In this document: in pieces, positions 9,007-19,780 of the stretch
How the letters are laid out: each line of letters opens with the position of its first letter
Numbering within the stretch: position 1 is the stretch's first letter
NCBI GenBank assembly: GCA_003427395.1
Contig: BFEA01000311.1
Location: 1,140,603-1,184,080, forward strand
DNA length: 43,478 bases
Reading direction: 5' to 3'
Source of the DNA: Chara braunii
Taxonomy: Eukaryota; Streptophyta; Charophyceae; Charales; Characeae
Program-made: the position numbers and the translations under genes
The notes under the pieces: generated by a model
Databases searched by the model: none
The model's input: the letters and a program-made list of their open reading frames with translations, nothing else
Told to the model about the DNA's origin: nothing

Positions 9007-10533
9007 GTCGAATAATTCGCTCATGAGTACTCGACCACCTTTCCAATTTCATTAAATGCAAATACAAACGGTTAGTAAGAACCCAATACATAAGATCCGT
9101 TTCATATAAGTAGCCGGATAGCTCACACAAAAGTATCATTCTACTTGGTAAAACAAATAGTCGAGAGGTTCCTACCGGGGCACCTCACTACTTGTTTTAA
9201 TCATAATTCGGAATGGCTTGGATTTTATCTCCTCTCTATTAGTATGGATTTCGAGTTAGTAGTAGGCGACCGACATATAAGCCCCCTACTACCACTCGAT
9301 TAATCCACAGTCCACTTCAAGAGTGCAATAGGGTGACCCGCACAGGGGTATCCTACCGCCCTTTTGAAGACAACCGGTCTGAGATCAGGATAGTTAAACG
9401 AAAGACAAGTATTGGGATATTCCTACATGAGTATGTTACTTAGTCGGTTATTGCGGAATCAAGCAAGTAATAGGATGACCCTCATAGGAACCCCCCTATT
9501 ACTTCCTTTGGTAATAAGCAGTCCAGTCCTCAAGCAAGCAATAAGATGACCCACACATGAGCCTCCCTATTACTCACTCGGTGATTCATACTATCTGAGG
9601 GTAAGTGAGTTGTCGGAGGAGTAGCACGGTGACTCCTCACTACTCGTACGATGTTAGTCAGTCTTAGATTCAAGTGTGTAATAGGATGACTCTCACATGA
9701 GCCTCCTACTACTACAACTTGAAGTAAGTGTAAAGAGTGGATTTGTTTTAGCTGATAATCATAAGATAGGTTGATACTAAAATCCCTCATCCCTTGGCTT
9801 AGTATCGAATAAACATATTGTTAATAATCAACCAAAATCATTAGTTATATGTAGACGAATATCAGGATTACTCATACAGGAGTATCCAACCATCGCTTAA
9901 TCTCCCGCACGCCACCTTTTCTCTTAGTTAGTTAGTCGGGTATCGAATAAGTACTAAGAAGACTTACACAAGAGTTTCTTATTACTTGTTTGATTCATAT
10001 GTGACTGGTAAAATAACTTTTGTCGAAGTTATTTTAACTGTTCACCAATCATATTATGCAAATATCCCAAACGAGCAGAGTGAGGACTTGCACAAGAGTC
10101 TTCACCCTCTCGTCGTACGGTTTTACTTAGTAATCGCCGTTAGTTCAAACGGGCAGTGGAATAGATCGCACATAAATTTTCCCCCACCTTCCAACATCAA
10201 GCAGATCCCAAGGTAATCAAGGTGGTAAAGTAGCTCACACAAGACTACCTTGCCACCTGTTCGGTTATGTCATTCAACCGAGCCTCAAATGGCAAGCGTC
10301 ACACCCATACCACAACATTCTACAACCTTTCAAAACTAGTCCGATAAGTTAATTGGGCGACCTGCACAAGAGCCTCCCACTTCCGTTTCTAAATGTTAGA
10401 CAACTTGTCCTTCGCGATAACAATCGATTAAGCCGATAGCAAGGTAATTCACACAAAAGAACCCCACCGTTTGTCCTTAGTTAAATTAGCGCATACACAA
10501 GCAACACGACAGCTCGCACAAGAGTCTTCATCG
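9007..10533. repeat. Hairpin array B: about sixteen degenerate units with RCACAA-like hexaloop
   Basis: The shared core reads CTC or CTT, then a hexaloop (ACACAA, GCACAA, GCACAG, ATACAG, TCACAT), then GAG. Stems differ in every unit yet pair. Clear units: GTCGA/TCGAC (9007/9031); TCGAGT + GTAGTAGG with CCTACTAC + ACTCGA (9251-9299); ACCC-GCACAG-GGGT (9336-9349); ATATTC-CTACAT-GAGTAT (9417-9434); a 10-bp perfect AAGTAATAGG/CCTATTACTT (9465/9495); CAAGT...ACTTG (9671-9721); TACTC-ATACAG-GAGTA (9869-9884); about 15 bp at 9949-9987; about 17 bp at 10071-10113; 14 bp at 10221-10257; CGA...TCG at 10507-10533. Units lie 40-200 bp apart. No ORF covers the array. I know no such family. Confidence 0.85.
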
Positions 10534-10744
10534 CACCGCTTTTACTCTTCAAGTCCAAACAGTCTAGGTTGCTTCTTGGTTAACTTAGACTCCTTTCTTC
10601 CTTAAGTCAGGATTCTCACTTCAATCATACATCATTTTTCCATTTTGATTATCTTAGTCCTGAAGAAAGCACGAACCGTATATCATACAACCATGCACGC
10701 AATCCAATAAAAGGTCGTAGCTTGTATGGGTATACGGGAAAGGG

Positions 10745-10825
10745 GTAGTCATGCATACCTCATGGTTCCCTGCGTCCAGTGTTCCTCCTGAACTCTGGCA
10801 AAGCTCCCCCAATCGCCCTGTTTTT
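10745..10825 (+). repeat. Dispersed repeat R1, copy 1
   Basis: TTCCCTGCGTCCAGTG, TCCTCCTGA and AGCTCCCCCAATC recur in the same order and orientation at 14960-15035. Homology covers about 70 bp. Identity of the parent element is unknown. Confidence 0.6.
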
Positions 10826-11127
10826 TGTCATGTCTAGTCTATGCTATTCTTTGACTAAACCTTAAGGTTGGTAAGTGTCAACATTATCTCAATGGGAACA
10901 CATGAATTACTATAGTTGAAGAGGCATGTGTTTTGAGAGAATCAAACAATGATAAGAATGAAGGAGGGTGGAGGAGGTAGGCACCATCACAGGTGATAAT
11001 GTCTCTCTCATTTCCAATGCCCCGCTTTCTATTTATCTTTGGTCTCTGTTTAACATATGATATCCAATAATAGCAACAATAAAATAATAAAGATAAATAA
11101 TAAATCATAATAAGCAAACAAGAATAT
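10826..11127. other. Spacer, no recognisable gene
   Basis: Short AT-rich ORFs only. Nothing recognisable. Confidence 0.4.
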
Positions 11128-11199
11128 TAGTAATAATTAAAAAAAACAATAATAATAGTAACAATAATAGTAATAATATTAATAATAAACATAATAGAC

Positions 11200-11254
<55 letters not shown>

Positions 11255-11271
11255 TAATAATAACAATAATA
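11128..11271. repeat. TAA trinucleotide microsatellite
   Basis: Imperfect TAA units run through this interval, purest from 11200 to 11250. The long poly-Leu ORF over it on the minus strand is an artefact of the repeat. Confidence 0.9.
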
Positions 11272-12186
11272 AAGGTAGTATCATGTAAGTGTTTTTTAAT
11301 GATCTTGGAAGAAACAAAAGATCAAAGAGAAGCAGATGTTGAATTTTGTTCTTTATTGATGTCCCTCTTTGACAAAACCCTCCTCTTGTCGCTCTCTTCT
11401 TTCTCTTTGCTTCTCCTTCACTCTTCCCATTTCCTTTGTCTTTCATCCTCCTCCTTTTTTCCTCATTTTCTCTCTCTTCCTTTTTTCCCTCTCTTACTCT
11501 CACTCTTCCTACTTTCTTTTATGGCACTCCCCCCCTTTTAGTCTACATGCATTCCCTTTGCTTTCACCACACAGCTCTGGTCACAGCAACCCGCTTGTTG
11601 TTATGCTTGTTCTCTAGGACCATGTGTGTGTGCTAGTTGTCCTGCCTATCTGCAAGACTGTGCGGGCGCGTGCTTGCGACTCTACATGCCTAACCATAGC
11701 ACGCTAGTGTCCCGCTGTCTGGCTGCAATCCACGCCGCTCAGTATCTGCGCGTGGCCCGACGTTTGCACCCAAACCCATGTCTGTAGTTGAGAGCCTCGG
11801 CCTTTTATAATTGGGCATACCCAAGATTACCCAGGCTTTGAATGTTCGTTGCGCTTGTGTCGACCCGCGAGGCGGGTGCCGGAACAATGTTGCGTCCTCA
11901 GTGGTCCGTGGCCACTTCGTAATGTGCCGCCCTCACACTGCATGTCCCCTGGGCGCAACAACCCACGTATTGGGCTCAACTACCTGACGCAACTGCTTCT
12001 CTTGGAAGAGCCCAGGGTGAGGCCCAGGCTTCACTTCAACCAACTAGCGTGCAACACCTTCCCGAGACCCATATTGAAAAATGTTGAGGTAAGAGTCCCT
12101 CATGGACATTCAGGCCCACCTTTACTTAGGGCGGGTCCGAGGCCTGTTGGGGTCACCATTTACAATTACGCTAGTAGCGTTATTTA
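11272..12186. other. Pyrimidine-rich tract and spacer, no recognisable gene
   Basis: The part 11360-11540 is rich in CT and TTC on the plus strand, which gives poly-Ser/Leu ORFs in three frames. The part 11690-12180 has mixed composition. A loose resemblance of 11810-11850 (minus strand) to small-subunit rRNA was not convincing. Confidence 0.4.
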
Positions 12187-12194
12187 ATAATAAT

Positions 12195-12795
12195 CAGGGT
12201 AACCGACGTTCAGGACGGGCCGAACACCCGAACCCGAACGCCCGAACGTATGGGACCCCTTGGGGATGCGCTCGGTCGTTCGGGCCGAAAGCGGAAAAAA
12301 AAAAAAAAAAAAAACAGGTCATCAAAAAAATCTGAAAAAAAGATATGTTATGGAGAAAAATAAATTAAACAAGATTTGCCCGATTATTACGGCCGAATTC
12401 CTTACCAAATTTGAAATAAAAATAAAATACACAGAAAAAATACTAATCATAAAAATAGACAAAAATAAAAAGAGAATTAAATTTAGTGAGTGCGCGAGCA
12501 TGTTTTCCACACTGCCATCTTTGGCGATTTTTCATTTTGTTTTGGCATAGCTAAATGCCCTAAAAATTTACAGATGTGTACTTCACATAATAGAAAACCC
12601 ACTAAAAAAGTTCCAAAAAATAATAAAATTGTTTAGACCCCGAACTAAAGTGAAAACAAAAAGTAAAAAGTGAAAAAAACGTGGGCGAGCACGTTTTGAC
12701 ACCGCCATCTTCAGCGATTTTTTATTCTTATTTGGCTAGGCCAAATGACTTGAAAATTTATAGGCATGTACCTCACGTCATAGAGAACTCATAGG

Positions 12796-12830
<35 letters not shown>

Positions 12831-12955
12831 AGGCCCCGAAATATTTTTTGGCGGGGGCCAAACGTCATCGGGTTTGGACCCCGCACGGGACCCCGAACGC
12901 CCGAACGTACGGAGGTCCGCCCGGGGGCCTCCGTACGTACGGGCTGGTAACCCTG
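12195..12955. mobile_element. hAT-like MITE with 8-bp target-site duplication
   Basis: The 761-bp interval begins CAGGGTAACC (12195-12204) and ends GGTAACCCTG (12946-12955), inverted repeats with nine of ten matching. The 8-bp direct repeat ATAATAAT flanks it (12187-12194 and 12956-12963); longer duplications fail to match. CAGGG ends with 8-bp duplications are typical of the hAT superfamily. Both subterminal zones are rich in CCCGAACG and ACGTACGG motifs. The interior is AT-rich and holds a tandem pair (about 12480-12606 and 12670-12803, spacing about 190 bp) and two poly-A runs. There is no transposase ORF, so it is non-autonomous. Caution: the right flank is a TAA microsatellite, so part of the duplication could be chance. 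Confidence 0.7.
12480..12803 (+). repeat. Tandem pair inside the MITE
   Basis: GAGCAYGTTTT, CYGCCATCTTYRGCGATTTTT, AAATG and AAAATTTAYAGRYRTGTAC recur in order at about 12495-12606 and 12685-12803. Spacing is about 190 bp. Confidence 0.7.

Positions 12956-13003
<48 letters not shown>
12956..13003. repeat. TAA trinucleotide microsatellite
   Basis: Pure ATA/TAA units directly abut the right end of the MITE. The poly-Tyr and poly-Asn ORFs seen across it are repeat artefacts. Confidence 0.95.
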
Positions 13004-13004
<1 letters not shown>

Positions 13005-13785
13005 AAGAAAAATGTGCAATGGCGAAATAACATCTTACAGATTGTCAAATCACATTGAAAACCAGGAAGTTCGTCACTGTCAAGAAACCAGAATTGCACC
13101 GATCTGTTTCGATGAATCCGATTGTCAAGGAGAGCACACTCTCACCGTCACTACATAAATATTGGGAGTCTCGCTCCTACTCAATGTTCGGCGCCCAGAC
13201 TACTGCCATACAACTACGACCAGCCTACGAATTGACAATGCAGTTGTTGACGTCAGCAATGAAACCGAAATCATGAAGATGTCAATCTTTGTAGAACATT
13301 GTCAATACATGTTCCTCGCGATATCCTCACCCTCATCTTTGTCTCTCTTTCTCTCTCTCCCTCTCACGCACACGCACACGCACACGCACACACAGTCACA
13401 GATTGAGAGATCGCACGAAATCCAAACTGGAGACCAGAGATGTAGAGTCCAGATATGGGCAGTTCCAACAAATTACCACCTTTAAACATTTGCGGGGATC
13501 CAGTCACTAAGCAGTCAACAACGCAGAATACAGTAACCTAATACCAATATTCTCTTCAAAGGTAGGTGATTCTCTTCTCTATCCCCCTCAGTCTTCCTCT
13601 CTTCTCTCTCTTTTGTGCATGTCTGTTTGTGTCTGTACGTCTGTTTGTTTACGTGATTTGACCTGCATTTATCTGTCTGTATTTACTTCTCTGACTGTCT
13701 TTGTCGGTCTTTGTTTGTCTTTGTCTGTCTGTCTGTTTGTCTGTATCTGTCTCTTCTCCCTCCCTTCTCCTTTCTCTCTCCCCCT
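13004..13785. other. Spacer with CA-rich tract
   Basis: A CACG/CACA tract lies at 13366-13396. The rest shows short overlapping ORFs without recognisable motifs. Confidence 0.4.
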
Positions 13786-13796
13786 TTTTCCTCTCT

Positions 13797-13862
<66 letters not shown>
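13786..13862. repeat. TC dinucleotide microsatellite
   Basis: Pure from 13803, with imperfect units before it. Confidence 0.95.
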
Positions 13863-13864
<2 letters not shown>

Positions 13865-14322
13865 CTTGAGAATCTTGACTCTAAATACATCCGCTACTAA
13901 TCAGCTATGTCTCCTACCATTAGCTATGCGGCTATGGCCACCTTCCTTCTCAACACAGCGCTGCCCAGCAGAAATCTTGCGCATGCCACTCGCGAAAAGC
14001 GCACAAGTGATTCAACAAGACTTTCACACGTCTCACAAATGAGCATTCTGTCTGAATTGTGGTTAGTCTGTCCTTATATTGATTTGGCCTGAGCTTCAGA
14101 TCGCCACGGACTCTGCTTCTTTTGGCTTGACTTGGGACTAGTACCACATGCCCACAGCCTGTTTGCTTTAGAATATCAAAACCCGGTACTTTCCCAAATT
14201 TTCATTGGCGTGTTGGGCCCTCGGTTTGTGAGTCATAACATTTCTTCTGTGGAACATGCCCCTTTTGACTGTGGGATGTGGCTCTTACATTTGGGATGCG
14301 GCTTTTGGCTATAGAACGCAAC

Positions 14323-14706
14323 CTCGGACTGAGGATCGGACGCAGACACAGTGGCAAGGCACAAAGTCGAAGTTTTGGATTCCCCAATGCCGAAAACAGC
14401 AAGTCACATTGAGTACGAGTACAGCAGCAGAGAACTGGTACCAGACTGGTCCCCGTACCGTACGGGGAGCCGGTATAAGTACCGGTGACACGTACGGTAC
14501 TAGGGGCATTTCTGCAAAGGCCCCGAGGGNAGAACTGAAAAATGCAGTATTTGAAAGTGGCGCCCGAATTGCAGCATGGCGCCAGTTGTCCAAAATCCTA
14601 CGGTACAAAAGGAGGGGTTTGGAAAAAGGGTGCCAGGCCGAAAACGGGATGCAGCTGAAACAGCAAAAGATAGACCAGGGATCGAGCCCTGGCGGAGTCC
14701 GTAACA
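14323..14706 (-). mobile_element. LTR fragment of the same gypsy family, inverted
   Basis: Read on the minus strand it starts TGTTACGGACTCCGCC at 14706 and matches 3788-4172 closely to the end, including the GTAC cluster and the 17-nt palindrome. Similarity stops abruptly at CCTCAGTCCGAG. No polypurine tract precedes it and array A is absent after it. It is either a truncated solo LTR or a family whose LTR diverges at this point. Confidence 0.9.
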
Positions 14707-16468
14707 CCCAGGCTCAATGACCCAGTCAACCATCATGCAAATCAGTCCGTCATCCTACCTTCCCATATGCTGTTTCTTTTAACAGTCTGATTTCACACAA
14801 TCAACAAAGTTGAAACTGAAATTGAGCAGACATTCCTTTACTTAGTCTGATTCAACGTCTTGAAAGTCAAACAAAAGTCAAAGCAAGGTTGCACACCATA
14901 TACTCAGTCAGAGATGCAATGGGAAATACAGATAGGGGTTATAACTGGGTTTATAGAGGGAAAGCAATGATTACCTCCCAGTTCCCTGCCTCCAGAACTC
15001 CTCCTGAGTTCCGGCAGGGCTCCCCCAATCAGTGGGCTGACTCCCATAGAGTCTTGCTGCGGTCCTACGGGTTGCAATCCCGCCTGCCGCCTTCCTCTCA
15101 TTGGACTTAGACTTAGAAAGGCAGAATAAGGGGTCTGAGACTCTCGAGATATCAGAAGGGAACAGACTCAACTCTCAGGAGAGGGCCTTGTTGCCTTGAT
15201 GCGCCTGAGGGCCCCGCAATGGTAGCCAGAATGCAGAAGACACGGTCAAACTAAGCCATAAATGCTGACCGTTGACTTCCAGACTACCCTCTAAATCGCA
15301 ACAATACTTCCTCCTTAGCAATCGCAGTCACTCCCCTGCGTCCGCTGCCCCAAGTGCAATGGCGACCGATAAGCCCATAAGCTCATGGCCCGCCTTTGAC
15401 TACTCCATTCAGCTGGCTGGACAACGCATCAGTCAACAACAACTCTTCAGGCCCCAGGTTCATCTGCAGCTAGCTCGCCCAATGGACTAAGTCGTACAAC
15501 AACTAGCCTTCCATCCTACTGTTGCCTGGCGCCGATTCCAGTTGACGAGATGGGCGACACGCCAGCCAGCCAGACAAGTCTCTACCTCGCAGGCTCACTC
15601 CACAACTCTGCCATTCAACCGGCCATGCAGCCCATCAGCCAATAGTAACATTTTAGCTCTGCGACGGAGCACACTCAAGTATCACCTACTAGTGCCCATG
15701 AGACGCCCTCGGCGGCAGGTGGACCAGCACCCTCCCTCACTAACATACACAGTCCTCAGCAACTGTGCACCGCCATATGAGCAGTAGCTACACACCGCAG
15801 CGTAGTTTCCAACAGAAGACACAGCAACTTACTGCGTATACAACCCGATACTGCAGGGAGTATAGTAATGATAATTTTTGCACGGCCCCAATGTGTCACA
15901 ACTGTAATGGCCTCACCGCATGGCTATCCCTCTCAAGCTTGCGTGGCCGCGTCAGTCTCAAACAGTAACACCAGTCCCACATCAGCAGCACCGCCGAAGT
16001 TCAGCAGTCCCACATCAGCCTCAGACGACTAGTAACACGCAATTCAAGTCATCGCTGCAGATTCTGGCTGGACTTGCTGCAATACACAGTCCAGGAACGA
16101 CACATGTCCTGAGCATGTAGACTGAATCCTCCCCTCCCTTTTTCACTCTGTCAACAAACACAGCTGACTGCTCGACGGCGTCAAACATATTCGTTCTTAG
16201 GAAAACATAACTACAGGGAGGAAAACCATTAGTACGTCGAGGCAAGGAGTACACCTCACAGGCAGAAGCACAATCCAACGAGGATCAGCAAGTGCAGAAT
16301 GAGGTTAAATGTTCCGCTAAACATGGTGAGATATCTATCAAAACTGTTACAGTTTGGCCAACAGCTCACCAATCTGTTCAACCTGTATTGCCCCCTCTAC
16401 CTCTGCAATGCTAGTTCCAAAGGCAAGGTGCGCCCGCCACAACCACTCACCCAATTGGTTGCAAACAG

Positions 16469-16469
<1 letters not shown>
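14707..16469. other. Spacer with gag-like composition, no recognisable gene
   Basis: The part 15270-16120 has a Ser/Gln/Pro/Thr-rich coding flavour on the plus strand, broken by stops in all frames. No zinc knuckle or other motif is visible. A decayed gag is possible. A copy of repeat R1 lies at 14960-15035. Confidence 0.35.
14960..15035 (+). repeat. Dispersed repeat R1, copy 2
   Basis: Matches 10745-10825 in the same orientation: TTCCCTGCCTCCAG, TCCTCCTGAGTTCCGGCA and CTCCCCCAATC. Confidence 0.6.
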
Positions 16470-16534
<65 letters not shown>

Positions 16535-16564
16535 NNNNNNNNNNNNNNNNNNNNNNNNNNNNNN

Positions 16565-16651
<87 letters not shown>
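16470..16651. repeat. TC dinucleotide microsatellite with assembly gap
   Basis: CT units run on both sides of a 30-N gap (16535-16564). The true length is unknown. Confidence 0.95.
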
Positions 16652-16653
<2 letters not shown>

Positions 16654-17276
16654 TTCCTTACCGCTGCTCCCACTTGTTACTTAGCTCAGGTCGGTTCCCT
16701 CCTTGGTGATTGCCTGATCTCCACGATCATGTCTTGTTTTCTGTAATGCACCTGGCTATATGGTAGGGCCAGGTTCAGACGGGTTCAGAAAAACACAGTC
16801 GTCGAGAGGAGAATACACACATGGGTCAAAGGAGCGACAGCGCTCAAAAAGAGGGTCGCAGCCATATATCGACCAGTTCGCCTCCAGCGACGACCGATGA
16901 GCTGAGAAGACAACCAGCAACGCAATAGGCGCCAAAATCCACAGTACCTGGAAGAGGTAAACCTCTCTCTCCCTTCCTCTTAATCGCACGCAAACGAGCA
17001 CCCTGTTCAAACACGCAAGAAGAGCCTGAATCTTCCGCTAGAACACGAAAATATGCCTTGCCACATATCCCCCCCCCCGCAACTCCTGTTTGTGGCAACA
17101 CCTGAACCAACCTTTTAAACCAGAATCCGACATCGTAGATCAGCTGGTGATGTTCCGGAAACTCAGTGCAGCAACTTAGCCCACCAAAAATGATAAAGGA
17201 ACGGTAACAATCACGAATTTCCGCTCCCTCCTCAACGCCTCTCCCGATTCTTCCACGCACCACTTTCCTCTACTAA
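16652..17276. other. Spacer, no recognisable gene
   Basis: A minus-strand ORF of 139 codons (16844-17263) has no motif I recognise and no homologous neighbour. Nothing else is visible. Confidence 0.4.
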
Positions 17277-17620
17277 CTCTGTATCTATTAATCATATAGC
17301 AAAACTAACCTCCCCATCCTACTCACATCCCTCCAAAACCCCGATCTCGACTCCTCCCTCGCTTGATTCCGTAGAGAAACGAGCGAGTTATACGTTTTCC
17401 CATCTCCCTTCTCCTCCACTTTCGCCATCTCCGCGCACGTTATTTCTCCTCTAACTCCATCTCTACTAATCTACTCCTAAAACTAACTTCATAGTCGAGG
17501 TCGCCTGCCCCTAAAATCACGAAATAGCATCTTCACTTGCCCTATTTCATCAAGAAACGGACAAGTTACACTCACTTTGCTCTTGCCTCATCATCTTTTT
17601 CTCCATCTCCGCTCTGCGAA
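17277..17620. repeat. Tandem repeat, about 178-bp period, with covarying hairpin
   Basis: CTCTGTATCTATTAATC...AAAACTAAC at 17277 recurs as CTCCATCTCTACTAATC...AAAACTAAC at 17455. A third partial copy (TTTCTCCATCTCCGC) lies near 17590. Each unit has a hairpin around a shared AGAAACG: CTCGCT/AGCGAG (17358/17382) and ACTTGcCC/GGaCAAGT (17535/17559). Aligned, C-G changes to T-A and T-A to C-G with pairing kept. Confidence 0.7.
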
Positions 17621-17742
17621 TGTACCTGGCGTGAGATTGCGCCCTGATTCATCCCCACCTTCTGCTGCCTCCTTCCTGCTCTAAGCCATACACCGCTGCC
17701 CTTACTCCGCACGGGTCCTACTCGGTACAGGCAGGGGACCGA

Positions 17743-18290
17743 TGGTCATGATAGCCGGAATCCGCTAGAGTGTGTATCTACTTGCATGTCAGGCTGATCA
17801 TCCCCGAAACTGGCAGTGCCACGACGCGAGGCTCTGATATTGCAACCAGTGGGAGGGCCCCGGGTATACTGCAGTGCCTCGGCCTGAACCATATGCAGCG
17901 GGTTCCGGTACAAATCTTGATGGTAGCAGCAAATGAGAGATTTGAAGAACCAGCGTGGGAGAAGGTTCCGCAGGTGAGCGGCCGCTGCAACAGCCCCCCC
18001 CCGCAGCACGTGGTCCCATGGCCCCGAGGGAAAACCTCCGAAGGAACCAGCTACTAGATGGCCTGGTTTTTCCGCCCTATGCTTAGACCCGACAGACGAA
18101 CTGCAGCAGTTTGGCTGCACTCTTCCCCACAGCGCCCCCCGGCCTGCTGCAAGCCTGCAGCTTGAGCCTCGGTGAGGCTGTCTCGGTGCAGATCTTGGTG
18201 GTAGGGGCAAACACTCAAATGAGAAACGTCGGGGTGAAGTAAAATTTGTCCCATGGGAACAGCTGCTGGGACAGCCCGGCCGCACAGCCA
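17743..18290 (+). pseudogene. Decayed large-subunit (25S/28S) rRNA fragment, partly duplicated
   Basis: Segments match conserved large-subunit rRNA from memory. GCCGGAATCCGCTAGAGTGTG (17754-17774) corresponds to the GTCGGAATCCGCTAAGGAGTGTG region. GTGCAGATCTTGGTGGTAG (18186-18204) with GCAAAC, TCAAATGAGAA and CCCATGGGAACAGC corresponds to the next conserved block. That second block also appears at 17909-17980 (ACAAATCTTGATGGTAG, GCAAATGAGA, GTGGGAGAAGGTTCC). Having it twice about 279 bp apart shows a rearranged, non-functional copy. Gaps and changes are many. Confidence 0.6.
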
Positions 18291-18604
18291 AAACTACGAC
18301 AGCCTCCCACCGGTGCCCCCGCCCAGACATGGGTCACTATCTTTCGCATCCCGGTGGGCATGCCCACACTCAACCCTCTTCACGGCAGACCATGAACGGC
18401 GAGCGGCGCACCCACAATAGTGCCGTCCCCATCAGGCAATGTCTTTCGCTTGGATCGGACAGGCCACAAAGGCCTGCACCTTAAACCAAAAGGTAGGGGC
18501 AAGGCCCCGGTGCTGCCTCACGAAAACAAGTGAAATAGTAGTTTTAAAAAAATAATAGTATTGGCTTATGCTGTAAAGCTCCCGGCTACCCCGACCGCCT
18601 GACT

Positions 18605-18685
18605 GCAGCGGGGCTTAGAACTTAGCCCTGTACTTCGCCGGTCCACCGGTGTACCAACCGGACTAAAACCCGTCAGCTCCGCTGC
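18605..18685. other. Three-way junction-like hairpin cluster
   Basis: GCAGCGG (18605-18611) pairs with CCGCTGC (18679-18685). Inside lie GGGCT/AGCCC (18611/18624) and GTAC/GTAC (18630/18651) around CCGGT/ACCGG. The GC-rich block stands between AT-rich runs. It may be more rRNA-derived sequence; I could not place it. Confidence 0.45.
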
Positions 18686-19780
18686 GGGTCTCGGAACCAA
18701 CACTTATTTTAATGGCTAAAAGTTGAAAGCAATCAAATAAAAATAAACATTTCAAAAATAAAAAATCAAAAAAAAATGTGGCGATAGACAAGGGAGGGCC
18801 TTGCCGCCAGACTGTGACATCACTCTCCCTTTGACTCCGGACGTCCTCACTTTGCCGTCACTACATCGCGCATGCCGCTCTCATGCGGGCATGGACTTAC
18901 CTTTTCCCCACGCTTGCGTCGTCAACCATCGTCGAGCCGCGCTGCGTGCTACTTGCAAAAAGTACGCCATATACCCTTGTAAGAGTATTTGGCATGACAA
19001 CGCACGGTCGGAGTGGTGACTGGTTTTTTTCACTCAGAAAAATCATGCGTGACACGATCGTGAGGTTCCTCACTTGTAGCAGTGTACGGGACCACTGTGT
19101 GCGACAGGTGATGCCGTTTTGGGGGACCTTCAGTTGCCTGCCGGAGTCCTATGTGAACGGAACTGGGTCTGGTTAATTGAAGCCCTGGCAAAACGACAAC
19201 AAACGATGAAGTACTATATAGTTCTCGCTAATTAGTAACAAAGTTACCAAGAGTATTAATGCCCCTTATTGTTCTATTAATACAGGTTTCAGTTCAGGGA
19301 AGTCTTTTGAGATAAAACGAGTACAAGTTGAAGTATCTCGCCTATCAGTTTTGCGAGCCTTAATCTATGCTTCTATCACCTCCCCCCATATAGGTAATTG
19401 TTCCTTTGTCTATTTATGAGAGGGCATACGAGCTAATAACTAAGGATCACGAAATCTTTCATAAAGCAGGGTCGATAGGGATAGTGGAGGAATCGGTCGG
19501 CACAATAGGATTTGACAAGTCTTATCAAGTCTCACCGAGAGGTTTCTACTACGATATTCCTTTTCTAGTGTAACACTTTCTACCCCTACGACAGCCATAT
19601 ACTCCTACTTTCTGATGTCCTTATTAAGGACTCATTACATAAACTAAATAACTTGGTAGCTTATACTACACCACCATTTTGAAATCTCCTCGTGTCCATA
19701 CGTGTCCCCAGTCATAAGCATTGCCTTAATCACTTGGTGACTAACCGCTTTGGACACTTCTCTAGGTAATACTTTCAGCC
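18686..19780. other. Spacer, no recognisable gene
   Basis: An ORF of 97 codons at 18883-19176 shows no motif. The part 19177-19780 is AT-rich with no feature I can support. Confidence 0.4.

Noticed and set aside
9007-10533. CRISPR-like array
   Set aside because: Units are degenerate, spacing is irregular, the stems and not the repeats vary in a paired manner, and the window is eukaryotic with no cas genes.
11105-11503. Poly-Leu, poly-Ser, poly-Tyr and Arg-Glu dipeptide ORFs over microsatellites (also near 13700, 16500, 28400, 40150)
   Set aside because: These are translations of simple repeats, open in several frames at once.
11690-11900. Small-subunit rRNA fragment on the minus strand
   Set aside because: Only CAACGA...GCCTGGGTAATCTTGGG resembles it; neighbouring conserved blocks are missing.
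14323-14706. Complete solo LTR
   Set aside because: No matching right end and no target-site duplication were visible, so only a fragment is claimed.
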